NCBI RefSeq assembly: GCF_043944905.1
Contig: NZ_JBIMSN010000106.1
Span: 159,694-223,693 of the forward strand
DNA: 64,000 nucleotides
DNA from: Antrihabitans spumae
GTDB taxonomy: Bacteria > Actinomycetota > Actinomycetes > Mycobacteriales > Mycobacteriaceae
Reading direction: 5' to 3'
Shown: positions 25,953 through 33,907 of the stretch, in pieces
Layout: every line of letters starts with the position of its first letter
Numbering within the stretch: position 1 is the stretch's first letter
The notes under the pieces: model-generated
Told to the model about the DNA's origin: nothing
Databases searched by the model: none
Seen by the model: the letters and a program-made list of their open reading frames with translations, nothing else
Made by a program: the position numbers and the translations under genes

Positions 25953-27482
25953 TCAACCCGTCAGCTGACCCTTGATCTCGTTCTTCAGCACCTTCCCGAC
26001 CTTGGACCTCGGTAGATCCGGCCAGATCAGCACGGCCTTGGGTGCTTTGACGCTACCGATTCGCGCCTTCACGAATGCGATGACCTCACCTTCGTCGACC
26101 GTCCGGCCCTCGTGCGGTTGGACGACCGCGACTACCCGTTCGCCCCACTTGTCGTCGGGCAGCCCGATCACGCCGCAGTCCTGAATATCGGGATGCTCCA
26201 ACAGCGCCTGCTCGACTTCGACCGAATAGACGTTGAATCCGCCGGTGATGATCATGTCCTTGGCGCGGTCGACGATGAAAAGGAAATTGTCCGCATCGAG
26301 ATAGCCGATGTCGCCGGTGTGGTGCCAGCCGAACTTGGCGGCCTCGGCCGTCGCCTCCGGATTTTTGTAGTAGCCGGCCATGACGAGCGAACTGCGAACG
26401 ACCACCTCGCCACGTTCGCCGGTCGGCAGCAGATTGCCGTTGGCATCCATGATGGCGACTGTCACCAGCGGCGCGGGCCGACCCGCCGACGCCAACCGGG
26501 CACGTGCCACCGTGCCATCGGGATTGAAATGATCTTTCGGCGGCAGCATCGAGATCATCATCGGCGCCTCGCTCTGGCCAAACAGTTGGGCCATCACTGG
26601 ACCGAACCGACCGAGCGCCTCTTCGAGCCGCGTCGGCGACATCGGAGCGGCGCCGTACCAGAAGCATTGCAGCGATTCGAGATTCGTCGTCGCCAACGCC
26701 GGGTGTTCGAGCAGCATGTAGATCAGCGTCGGCGGCAGGAACGTGTGCGTCACCCGCTTCTGCTCGACAAGCGAAAGGAATTGTGGCAGGTCCGGTTTGG
26801 GCATGATCACGACCTGCCCACCCAGTGCGAGAATCGGGAAGCAGAGTACGCCCGCAGCGTGCGTGAGCGGTGCCAGCGCGAGGTAGACCGGCCTGCCGTC
26901 GAATGGATAGCCCATCAGCGTCAGCGCAGACATCGTCTCGATGTTGCGGCCGGTCAGCATCACACCTTTCGGCTTGCCCGTCGTGCCACCGGTCCCGACC
27001 AACATGGCGACATCGTCGATGGGACCGAATTCCGAATCTGCAGTCGATGATTCACCGATCCACTCCTCGAAGGAGGACGCGCCGTCTGCTTGGCCGTCGA
27101 GGCAGACGAGGGTGGTCAGCGTCTGCAAATCTGGCTTGATGCGATCGACAAGCGCTTGGAACGAGCTCTGGTAGATGAGGCATCTGCAGTCGAAAAGGTC
27201 GAGCAGATCGCGGTTTTCGGCTGCTTCGTTGCGCGGGTTGACCGGACACCACACCGCACCTGCTCGACTGATACCGAACACACAGGTGAACGCGGTCGGG
27301 TCGTTGGCCGACAGGATCGCAACCTTGTCACCCGGGTGCACGCCGGACCGGTTCAGTGCCAATGCAATTCGGTGGCTCTGACTGACGATGGCACCGTAGG
27401 TGTAGGACCGATCGCCCATGGTCAGGCATGGTGCTGCCGTTCCGAATGACGCGCCCTTGTCGAGATAGTCGGTCAAACGCAT
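25953..27482 (-). CDS. AMP-binding acyl-CoA ligase
   Basis: Adenylate-forming ligase of 509 residues. Core motifs: LVGTGGTTGKPKGVM (P-loop), LFGQSEAPM, HHTGDIGYLD, DRAKDMIITGGFNVYSVEVE and the catalytic Lys in PRSKVGKVLKNEIK. The group includes medium/long-chain and aromatic acyl-CoA synthetases; the acyl substrate cannot be deduced. The ATG at 27482 is the first good start. The frame continues upstream only into the palindrome at 27497-27542. Likely co-transcribed with the dehydrogenase and SDR genes before it. Confidence 0.88.
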   Translation of the reverse strand: MRLTDYLDKGASFGTAAPCLTMGDRSYTYGAIVSQSHRIALALNRSGVHPGDKVAILSANDPTAFTCVFGISRAGAVWCPVNPRNEAAENRDLLDLFDCRCLIYQSSFQALVDRIKPDLQTLTTLVCLDGQADGASSFEEWIGESSTADSEFGPIDDVAMLVGTGGTTGKPKGVMLTGRNIETMSALTLMGYPFDGRPVYLALAPLTHAAGVLCFPILALGGQVVIMPKPDLPQFLSLVEQKRVTHTFLPPTLIYMLLEHPALATTNLESLQCFWYGAAPMSPTRLEEALGRFGPVMAQLFGQSEAPMMISMLPPKDHFNPDGTVARARLASAGRPAPLVTVAIMDANGNLLPTGERGEVVVRSSLVMAGYYKNPEATAEAAKFGWHHTGDIGYLDADNFLFIVDRAKDMIITGGFNVYSVEVEQALLEHPDIQDCGVIGLPDDKWGERVVAVVQPHEGRTVDEGEVIAFVKARIGSVKAPKAVLIWPDLPRSKVGKVLKNEIKGQLTG

Positions 27483-27544
27483 GTCGGGACTCCGTCCTTG
27501 TGCGTCCTTTTGGAGGTCCTGACCTCCGAAAGGACGCACGAGTG
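27483..27544. repeat. Compound palindrome copy 4 (ligase/dehydrogenase gap)
   Basis: Long palindrome 27497-27542 with 22-bp arms and two G-T pairs around a two-base loop, GTGCGTC type. The CTCGTG end lies two bases from the TAA of the saccharopine-dehydrogenase-like gene (27545-27547). No mini-hairpin is evident in this copy. Confidence 0.9.
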
Positions 27545-28669
27545 TTAGGCGTTGCGGGTGACTACCGGCTCGAGGACCAGGCCGAAACTGCTTAGTACAC
27601 CGAGCAATTCACGATGCCCGAAGGCCTGGCACCCGGACGCGAATCCTGCTCGCTTCGGCGGCTGCTGTAGCAGCGAGTACGCCGAGTACGCCTGCAGGAG
27701 ACCGGTCTGCTTGTAGTTCTGGTTGCCGTGAATCACCACGTGCGCACGACCGAGTGGTCCTGTCGCATAGACCGAGTCGAGCGAGATGTTGATGCGCGGA
27801 TTCTCGCGCGGTGGCATACCGGCCTGGACTGAGCCCGCGATCTCGGCGAGTGCGGCTTCCTGCTCCTCTACGGTCGGCAGCGTCTTGATCTGCTCCTCGA
27901 CCAATTTGGCCGTCTGCACGACACCTTCCATCACAGCACGATTGAAGACGCCGCCCATGGCCTTGCAATTCGCCACGCGCGGATCGTCTTTGAACCACAC
28001 GGGGTGACACGTTCCGCCCCATGGCAGCGCAAGGGCCGTCTCGTGCTGGCCGGGTACGACGACCTCGGCGCTCGCACTCGAATCCCACTTGGCGTACTGG
28101 TTCTGCTCGAGGTAGAACCAGTCGGCCTTGAGGATCGTGAAGATCGTCTGCGTCGACGCGTAGGTCGGAAAGCCCTTCCACAGCACCAGAATGTCGAGGG
28201 TGTCCAGCCCTGGGGTCTCGAGTGCGATGTTCGCGGCGATCTCCCCGGTCGTGTACATCTGCGCGATGCTCGGCGCGATCACCAGACCCTTCTCTGCGTA
28301 TGCGGGTCCGTACTTGGTCTTGGCTTCCATCAGCCAGTCCTGTTCACCGGTTGTATCCAGGTAGTGGCAACCGGCGGCGAGCGCGGCCTCGGCAACGATG
28401 GGTCCGTACTTGATGAACGGTCCGACCATGTTGCTGACAACTTTTGCGCCCGTGAACAATTCGGTGAGCGCCTCGACGGTGTTGTCGACCTCGACGACCT
28501 CGTGCTCGACGTCGTCGATGCCGGGGACCTTGTCGAGGACTTCCTGTATGCGGGCCTTGTCGCGACCGGCGGCAACGAACGGGACGTTGAACTCCCGCAG
28601 GTACTCACAGACGAGTCGGCCGGTGTAGCCGGACACGCCATAGACGACGACCGGCTTGGTTGTGCTCAT
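27545..28669 (-). CDS. Saccharopine-dehydrogenase-like NAD(P)-binding protein
   Basis: Protein of 374 residues with an N-terminal Rossmann fold: VVVYGVSGYTGRLVCEYL (GxxGxxG variant), AGRD at the end of strand 2 and NMVGPFIKYGPIVAEAALAAGCHYLDTTGEQDW, the hallmark of the Sacchrp_dh_NADP group. The C-terminal half, with LPWGGTCHPVWF, is typical of actinobacterial DUF5938-like members. It is not a lysine-pathway enzyme by context: neighbours are an SDR and an acyl-CoA ligase, so oxidation-reduction of a CoA-linked or terpenoid substrate is more likely (inference). Confidence 0.8.
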   Translation of the reverse strand: MSTTKPVVVYGVSGYTGRLVCEYLREFNVPFVAAGRDKARIQEVLDKVPGIDDVEHEVVEVDNTVEALTELFTGAKVVSNMVGPFIKYGPIVAEAALAAGCHYLDTTGEQDWLMEAKTKYGPAYAEKGLVIAPSIAQMYTTGEIAANIALETPGLDTLDILVLWKGFPTYASTQTIFTILKADWFYLEQNQYAKWDSSASAEVVVPGQHETALALPWGGTCHPVWFKDDPRVANCKAMGGVFNRAVMEGVVQTAKLVEEQIKTLPTVEEQEAALAEIAGSVQAGMPPRENPRINISLDSVYATGPLGRAHVVIHGNQNYKQTGLLQAYSAYSLLQQPPKRAGFASGCQAFGHRELLGVLSSFGLVLEPVVTRNA

Positions 28670-28738
28670 AAGTGTGGGGCCTTTCTTCTACGTTGAAGTG
28701 GGTTGCAGTGCAAAGAGTTCGGCTACCTGCCCATACCG

Positions 28739-29542
28739 CTACATGCCCATACCGCCGTCGACCGGCAATCCGATGCCGGTGACGAACCGCGCTGCGTCGG
28801 AGGCGAGGAAGACGACCGCGTCGGCCATATCTGCGACCTCACCGAGGCGTCCGAGAGGGGTAAGTCCGATGACATCGCCGACCGCGGCTTCAGGCGACGG
28901 CCAGAGGCCGAGTTTCGCCATGTCCGAGGCCAATCCGAGGCCCATGTCGGTAGCCACGAGACCGGGATAGATGCAGTTCACGCGAACGCCGTAGCCGAGT
29001 TTGCCCGATTCCTGGGCAGCGACCTTCGTCATTCGGTCCACGGCGGACTTGGTCGCGGAATAGCCGGCGATCGCCGGGAAAGCGATTGTTGCGGCGACCG
29101 ACGAGACGTTGATGATCGAGCCGCCCTTGCCTGCGGCGCCCTCGGGGCGCATCGTCCGCAGGCCGTGTTTCACGCCGAGCAACGAGCCGAGAATGTTCAC
29201 CTCGCACATGCGTCGTACGTCGTCGGGGTCGATGTCGACGATCAACGCCGAGATTTCGATGCCGGCGTTGTTGACGAGGATGTCCAGGCCGCCGAGTTCT
29301 TGTACCGTTGCGGCGACCGCAGCTTCCCAGTCCGAGTCGCTCGTCACGTCCAACTTGACGAAACCTGTTGTTGCCCCTGATTTTCCGATTGCATCGGCGG
29401 TCTCTTTACCGGCGCCCTCCTGGACGTCGCCGATCATCACCGCCGCACCGGCGCGTGCCAGCGCCTCTGCCATCCCTGCGCCGAGGCCTTGCGCGCCTCC
29501 GGTTACCAACGCCTTGCGCCCGCTCAGATCAAAGACACTCAT
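28739..29542 (-). CDS. Short-chain dehydrogenase/reductase
   Basis: Classical SDR of 267 residues. TGGAQGLG cofactor motif at 14-21, acidic Asp after strand 2 (IGDV, suggesting NAD(H)), NNAG near 92, catalytic Ser in NVSSV and YSATK near 160. The ATG at 29542 has GGAGG 11 bases upstream; the open frame extends to 29677 but has no good start. It heads the cluster SDR-dehydrogenase-ligase and is divergent from a TetR gene, whose operator-like repeats lie in the shared 227-bp region. Confidence 0.9.
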   Translation of the reverse strand: MSVFDLSGRKALVTGGAQGLGAGMAEALARAGAAVMIGDVQEGAGKETADAIGKSGATTGFVKLDVTSDSDWEAAVAATVQELGGLDILVNNAGIEISALIVDIDPDDVRRMCEVNILGSLLGVKHGLRTMRPEGAAGKGGSIINVSSVAATIAFPAIAGYSATKSAVDRMTKVAAQESGKLGYGVRVNCIYPGLVATDMGLGLASDMAKLGLWPSPEAAVGDVIGLTPLGRLGEVADMADAVVFLASDAARFVTGIGLPVDGGMGM

Positions 29543-29643
29543 CGAGAACCCTGCCTCCGTGATTTCGCCGAATCCGACCGCTGACCTCGCCGTTTCGAGG
29601 GTTGCCGTCGAAGTGATGTAGCTCACAGACTTGTCGAACTTTG

Positions 29644-29698
29644 GACGACTGTCAAGGCTTTCTTGGACAGTCGTCAAGATTTTTCTGGACAGACGTCA
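29644..29698. promoter_or_regulatory. Candidate TetR operator cluster
   Basis: Perfect inverted repeat GACGACTGTC (29644-29653) and GACAGTCGTC (29666-29675), 12 bp apart, plus a third half-site TGGACAGACGTCA (29686-29698) in direct orientation to the second (TTGGACAGTCGTCA). The repeats sit between the SDR and TetR genes, where a regulator could control both. Confidence 0.7.
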
Positions 29699-29769
29699 TA
29701 GGTGCGGCGGTACACTTGCCCGACGCGGTGCACAGTGCGCCGCGCACGCAAGCACGGAGAGTCAACGCA

Positions 29770-30405
29770 GTGACATCGGTCGCCGAGAAGAATGCCGACA
29801 GGATTTCGCGTCGTCAGGTCGACAAGTTCGCCGAACGGCGAGATCAACTTGCCGAGGCAGCGCTGCATACCCTGTCCGAACTCGGTTATGCGCGAACAAG
29901 TTTGCGCGAGATAGCGCAGAATTCCGAGTTTTCACACGGCGTCCTGCACTACTACTTCAGGGACAAAGTCGACCTCATCACGCATTGCGTCAAGTTCTAC
30001 AAAGCACGCTGCGTGACGCGCTACGACGATGTCGTCGCCCATTCCCAGACGCCCGAAGAACTCGAGGCGGGTTTCGGTGCCGCGATGGCAGCGACGCTGC
30101 GTGAAGAAGCCACGATGCACCGCCTCTGGTACGACCTGCGGGTGCAATCGATGTTCGAGGAGTCGTTCCGCGCCGACGTCGCAGACATCGACAAAAGTCT
30201 CGAAAACATGATCTGGCGCATCGTCGCTCGCTACGCGGAGCTACTCGGCGCCGAGCCCGTCGTCTCCCCTCGGGTCATGTACGCACTGTTCGACGGACTG
30301 TTTCAGCAGGCGCTGATCGCACACCTCGCAGGCGACGACGAAGCTGCGACCGTCGTGCAGACGAACGTCAAAACCGTTCTGGTTCAGGTCATTCCAGCTG
30401 CATAG
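29770..30405 (+). CDS. TetR-family regulator
   Basis: Repressor of 211 residues. The N-terminal HTH RRDQLAEAALHTLSELGYARTSLREIAQNSEFSHGVLHYYFRDKVDLI is typical of TetR proteins. The C-terminal domain is helical with HRLWYDLRVQSMFEESF. I choose the GTG at 29770 with GGAGAG nine bases upstream; the frame is open further upstream but that part covers the operator repeats. It is divergent from the SDR-dehydrogenase-ligase operon and probably represses it. Confidence 0.87.
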   Translation: MTSVAEKNADRISRRQVDKFAERRDQLAEAALHTLSELGYARTSLREIAQNSEFSHGVLHYYFRDKVDLITHCVKFYKARCVTRYDDVVAHSQTPEELEAGFGAAMAATLREEATMHRLWYDLRVQSMFEESFRADVADIDKSLENMIWRIVARYAELLGAEPVVSPRVMYALFDGLFQQALIAHLAGDDEAATVVQTNVKTVLVQVIPAA

Positions 30406-30478
30406 TCGGTGTGATCAAACCGTTGCGTGACAGCAATCCCAAACCGTGCCCATAGTGGAGGTAACGGGAGGAGAAGCT

Positions 30479-30538
30479 ATGCAGACCGTGATCGTTTTCA
30501 TCCTCGCCTGTGCCATCTATTGGTTCGGGCTGCTCTGA
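30479..30538 (+). CDS. 19-residue membrane microprotein (candidate)
   Basis: ATG at 30479 is preceded by GGGAGGAG at five-base spacing, the strongest ribosome site in its neighbourhood. The 19-residue product has N-terminal Met-Gln-Thr and an otherwise hydrophobic body ending FGLL, with aromatic YW near the end: one membrane helix and nothing else. It is 73 bp after the TetR stop and overlaps the 3' end of the convergent NUDIX gene by 22 bp. Unknown family. Confidence 0.55.
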   Translation: MQTVIVFILACAIYWFGLL

Positions 30539-31014
30539 TTCGCGGCCCCGGCGCGTGCTCCCACGTACTCGACGAGCCGATCCAGTATCGGGATCTGCCC
30601 CTTCACCAGCTTGGTCCGAGCAGTCTGAACGTCGAACCATGCTGCACGGTCGATCTCCGGAAAGCTCTGCATACGACCTGATTTCGGCGGCCACTCCAGC
30701 TCGAAGGTGTTGCTGACGATGCCAGCTGCGTCGAAATCGCCCTCTAGGACGAACGCGGTGATCTTCTTGCCGCTCGACTGCCGGAACTGACCCAGGTCGA
30801 CCAGTTCTCCCTCGGGGACCGGCGAACCCATCTCCTCCAGAAACTCCCTGACCGCAGCGACCTCAGGGGCTTCGTCGACGTACTCACCTTTCGGGATCGA
30901 CCAGGCATGCTCGTCTTTGCGCGCCCAGAACGGCCCACCCATGTGCGCGATCAACACACGAATCTCACCGTCGGCGTCGACCCGATAGAGCATTACTCCT
31001 GAGCTGAGTGTCAT
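30517..31014 (-). CDS. NUDIX hydrolase
   Basis: NUDIX protein of 165 residues starting with SSGVMLYR and containing the box GEYVDEAPEVAAVREFLEEMG (complete GX5EX7REXXEEXG). The pattern WSIPKGEY is typical of small-molecule NTP/ADP-compound hydrolases of the YfcD/ADP-ribose type; the exact substrate is unknown. A compound palindrome lies 14 bp before its start codon. The gene overlaps the microprotein frame at its 3' end. Confidence 0.88.
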   Translation of the reverse strand: MTLSSGVMLYRVDADGEIRVLIAHMGGPFWARKDEHAWSIPKGEYVDEAPEVAAVREFLEEMGSPVPEGELVDLGQFRQSSGKKITAFVLEGDFDAAGIVSNTFELEWPPKSGRMQSFPEIDRAAWFDVQTARTKLVKGQIPILDRLVEYVGARAGAANQSSPNQ

Positions 31015-31024
31015 GTTCTATTCA

Positions 31025-31098
31025 TAAGGCAGCTTCGCTGCTCGTGAGTCTTTTCGGAGGGCAGGCACTCCGAAGAGACTCACGAGGCGCGGAGCGCC
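31025..31098. repeat. Compound palindrome copy 5 (full three-hairpin form)
   Basis: Mini-hairpin GCAGC-TTC-GCTGC (31029-31041), long palindrome 31041-31086 with 19-bp arms and one mismatch (GTGAGTC type), then mini-hairpin GGCGC-GGA-GCGCC (31086-31098). A TAA triplet (31025-31027) precedes the first hairpin as in the stop-codon-linked copies, but no gene ends here: the element lies between the divergent NUDIX and APC genes. Confidence 0.93.
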
Positions 31099-31289
31099 GT
31101 CGGGAATACTTTCCCTCGGTCGGTCGTTGACCACACTGTCGGCGTCCGAACAAGCCCCGGGCCCCACCCCATTGTCGCCACGAGCGACCACTTGCCGAGA
31201 GGCGCCTGTGGGACGTCGACGCTGGGAAGGCCGCTCACTTCGGTGGGCGGCCTTCTCCGCGTCCTGGCTGTTCATCGAAGTCGGGCAAG

Positions 31290-32522
31290 ATGGCCGCCGT
31301 GACAACGGACAAGCCCGCCGAATTGAGACGGCGGCTCGGACTCGTCGATTCGGTGACGATCGGTCTCGGGGCGATGCTCGGTGCCGGCATCTTCGCCGCA
31401 TTCGCCCCCGCGGCAGCGGCCGCCGGTTCCTACCTGCTTGTTGCCCTGGCGATCGCAGCGGTCGTCGCCTACTGCAACGCATCGTCGTCGGCACGCTTGG
31501 CCGCGCTGTATCCGCAGTCGGGCGGCACCTACGTCTACGGGCGGGAACGGCTCGGCGCGTTCTGGGGCTACCTCGCGGGCTGGGGATTCGTCGTCGGCAA
31601 GACCGCATCGTGCGCTGCGATGGCGTTGACGATCGGGGCGTACGCGTGGCCTGCCCAACAACACGCCGTTGCCGTTGCCGCTGTGGTGGCCGTGACGGCC
31701 CTGAACTACTTCGGCATCCAGAAGTCCGCAGTTGCGACGCGTGTCATCGTCGCGATCGTTCTCGCCGTCTTGACGATCGTCGTCGCCGTCTGCGTGTTCG
31801 GGCCGAATGCAGCGACGGGTTTCGGCTCCGGCGCCGCCGACCTCCACGGCGTCCTGCAAGCGTCGGGACTGCTGTTCTTCGCCTTCGCCGGCTATGCGCG
31901 GATCGCGACGCTCGGCGAAGAAGTGCGTGATCCGGCCCGGACGATCCCGCGTGCAATCACAACTGCTCTCGCGATCACGCTTGTCGTCTACGTCGTCGTC
32001 GCAGTGGCCGTCCTGGCAGTTCTCGGCCCCGACACTCTCGCAACAGCGACGGACCCGCTCGCTCAGGCCGTCTCCAGTGCAGGCGCGCCCGCCCTCGCGC
32101 CATTCGTGCGAATCGGTGCCGTCGTCGCTGCCTTCGGAGCGCTGATCGCACTCGTCCTCGGCGTCTCCCGGACCGTCCTCGCGATGGCACGCGACCGACA
32201 TCTGCCGAAGGCACTGGACGCGGTGCATCCGAAACACGCAGTGCCACATCGCGCCGAACTCGCCGTGGGCGCGGTGGTCGCGGTGCTCGCCGCAACCCTC
32301 GATCTACGCTCCGCGATCGGGTTCTCGTCGTTCGCGGTGCTCTTCTACTACCTGATCTGCAATGCCAGCGCGTGGACACTTCCCGGCGGGCGACGCTGGA
32401 TCGCCGTGCTCGGTGCGCTCGGGTGCGTCGTCATCGGATTGTCGCTGCCCGTCGAATCGATCGTCGGTGGGTCCGTCGCTCTTGCCATCGGAGCGGTGGC
32501 CTGGCGCTTCACCCGGGCTTGA
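31290..32522 (+). CDS. APC-superfamily amino acid/polyamine permease
   Basis: Inner-membrane transporter of 410 residues with about 12 segments. The N-terminal GLVDSVTIGLGAMLGAGIFAAFAPA is the conserved APC substrate-binding helix 1, and LLFFAFAGYARIATLGEEVRDPARTIPRAI is the helix 6 region. Its short C-terminus and GEEVRDP motif resemble the YjeH/amino-acid exporter-importer group. The 3' end overlaps that of the serine hydrolase gene by 14 bp, so transcripts converge. The 190 bp upstream, after the palindrome, contain no gene. Confidence 0.88.
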   Translation: MAAVTTDKPAELRRRLGLVDSVTIGLGAMLGAGIFAAFAPAAAAAGSYLLVALAIAAVVAYCNASSSARLAALYPQSGGTYVYGRERLGAFWGYLAGWGFVVGKTASCAAMALTIGAYAWPAQQHAVAVAAVVAVTALNYFGIQKSAVATRVIVAIVLAVLTIVVAVCVFGPNAATGFGSGAADLHGVLQASGLLFFAFAGYARIATLGEEVRDPARTIPRAITTALAITLVVYVVVAVAVLAVLGPDTLATATDPLAQAVSSAGAPALAPFVRIGAVVAAFGALIALVLGVSRTVLAMARDRHLPKALDAVHPKHAVPHRAELAVGAVVAVLAATLDLRSAIGFSSFAVLFYYLICNASAWTLPGGRRWIAVLGALGCVVIGLSLPVESIVGGSVALAIGAVAWRFTRA

Positions 32523-33870
32523 TTCCTGGCGTTCTCGGGTCGGTACCGGTACAGACGACGATCGCGCAGCCGGGTGGCCAGTTGGCTGCAGGCGGTGCCA
32601 AGCGCAGCCCGAGGCACTCGAAGAGTGTGCAACCCGGGTACGCGGCTGGGCCGATCCCGAAGATGGCCAGGGAAATGCTTGCGTCCGCGTAGTCGCTGAC
32701 ATCCGGATCCTGCAGCGGCGGTTCGACATACGGACCCAGGTCGGGCACGACGACATCCACGATCGCTCTGGACAGCAGCCGAAAGAAGCTGTGCGGGAGT
32801 TCCGACGTGTTCTGCGAGGTACCGATGGGACCGAGACCCGACCTGTTTCCGAAGGCACCGGTCCACACGACAACGAGGTCGAGATTCGGTACCACGAATA
32901 CGTTCTGCATACCGAGACCTGACATCCAGAAGATGCCGGCGGGCAACGAGGCGCTTTCGCAACCGGGTGCCTGCAACCAGAAGAGGAAGCCGTAGCAGGG
33001 GTTTCGCGGTGACGGCGTAGTTGCCATCCGCAGATACTCGGCCGAGACGATCCGCTCGCCGGCCCAGCTGCCGCCGCCGAGCAGCAGCAATCCCAGTTTC
33101 GAGAGATCGTTTGCCGGCATCAGAAGGAACGAGAAGCCGTACGTATGACCCGATCGATCACGTGCCCAGTAGTAGTCGCTGCGCTCGATACCCAACGGGC
33201 CGAACAACTTTCGTTGCGCGTAATCCTGAAACGGTTCTCCGGCTGCAATTTCGACGACAGCTGCGAGCAAGTCCACCGCGCGCTGGTTGTATTCGAACAC
33301 CGAACCGGGTGGATACGCGAAGGGCATTCCCAACCCCTGAGCAACCACATCCGGATCGAGTTGGACGACGCCACTCGCACCTTCGGACACCGTCGCGCTC
33401 AGCAGACCCGACGTCTCCGTGAGCAATTGCCGGACCGTGATCGCTCGGTGTGCGGCATCGCCGAGACCGGGAGCGAGGTACTTGCCGATCGGATCGTCGA
33501 GGCCGAGCCGACCCTCGTCGTACGCCAGCCCTGCGACGAGAGACGTCACACTTTTTGCGATGCTCCAGTTGTTCCACGCAAGATTGCCCGTCTCCTGATT
33601 GCGTGGTCCTTCTGCAACCAAGCAGTTGCGCCGGAAGATCTGGATGTTCACACGATTTCGGTCCGCTGCGAAGGCGACGGCGTCGGCCAGAGCCGCGGGG
33701 TCCAAGCCGACTTCCCCTGGTTCCGCTCGCGGGAATTGCCGTCCGCTGCTGACGTCGCAGAGTCGGGGCTGTGACGGCGCCGCTGCACCTCCTGCAGGCA
33801 GCACCATCAGCGCAGCCGCCAGCACGACGACCACGATAAGAGAGTCCCCGACCCAGCCGCGCCGAGTCAT
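32509..33870 (-). CDS. Secreted serine hydrolase (beta-lactamase/PBP4* family)
   Basis: Exported protein of 453 residues with a signal segment LIVVVVLAAALMVLPAGGAAA (11-31). Active-site SIAKS (Ser103, Lys106), Tyr194 in the YxN motif EYN and a GLG-type third motif near 335. Class C-like hydrolases of this type act as esterases or D-Ala-peptidases. Cys residues in the tail (CTLFECLGL, CAIVVC) may form disulfides. ATG 33870 is preferred over GTG 33876. It lies 37 bp downstream of the DUF4153 gene and is probably the last gene of the two-component operon. Confidence 0.85.
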   Translation of the reverse strand: MTRRGWVGDSLIVVVVLAAALMVLPAGGAAAPSQPRLCDVSSGRQFPRAEPGEVGLDPAALADAVAFAADRNRVNIQIFRRNCLVAEGPRNQETGNLAWNNWSIAKSVTSLVAGLAYDEGRLGLDDPIGKYLAPGLGDAAHRAITVRQLLTETSGLLSATVSEGASGVVQLDPDVVAQGLGMPFAYPPGSVFEYNQRAVDLLAAVVEIAAGEPFQDYAQRKLFGPLGIERSDYYWARDRSGHTYGFSFLLMPANDLSKLGLLLLGGGSWAGERIVSAEYLRMATTPSPRNPCYGFLFWLQAPGCESASLPAGIFWMSGLGMQNVFVVPNLDLVVVWTGAFGNRSGLGPIGTSQNTSELPHSFFRLLSRAIVDVVVPDLGPYVEPPLQDPDVSDYADASISLAIFGIGPAAYPGCTLFECLGLRLAPPAANWPPGCAIVVCTGTDPRTPGIKPG

Positions 33871-33907
33871 GGTCACACCCTAGCGACACCTCGGCGCGAC
33901 GAGCGGG

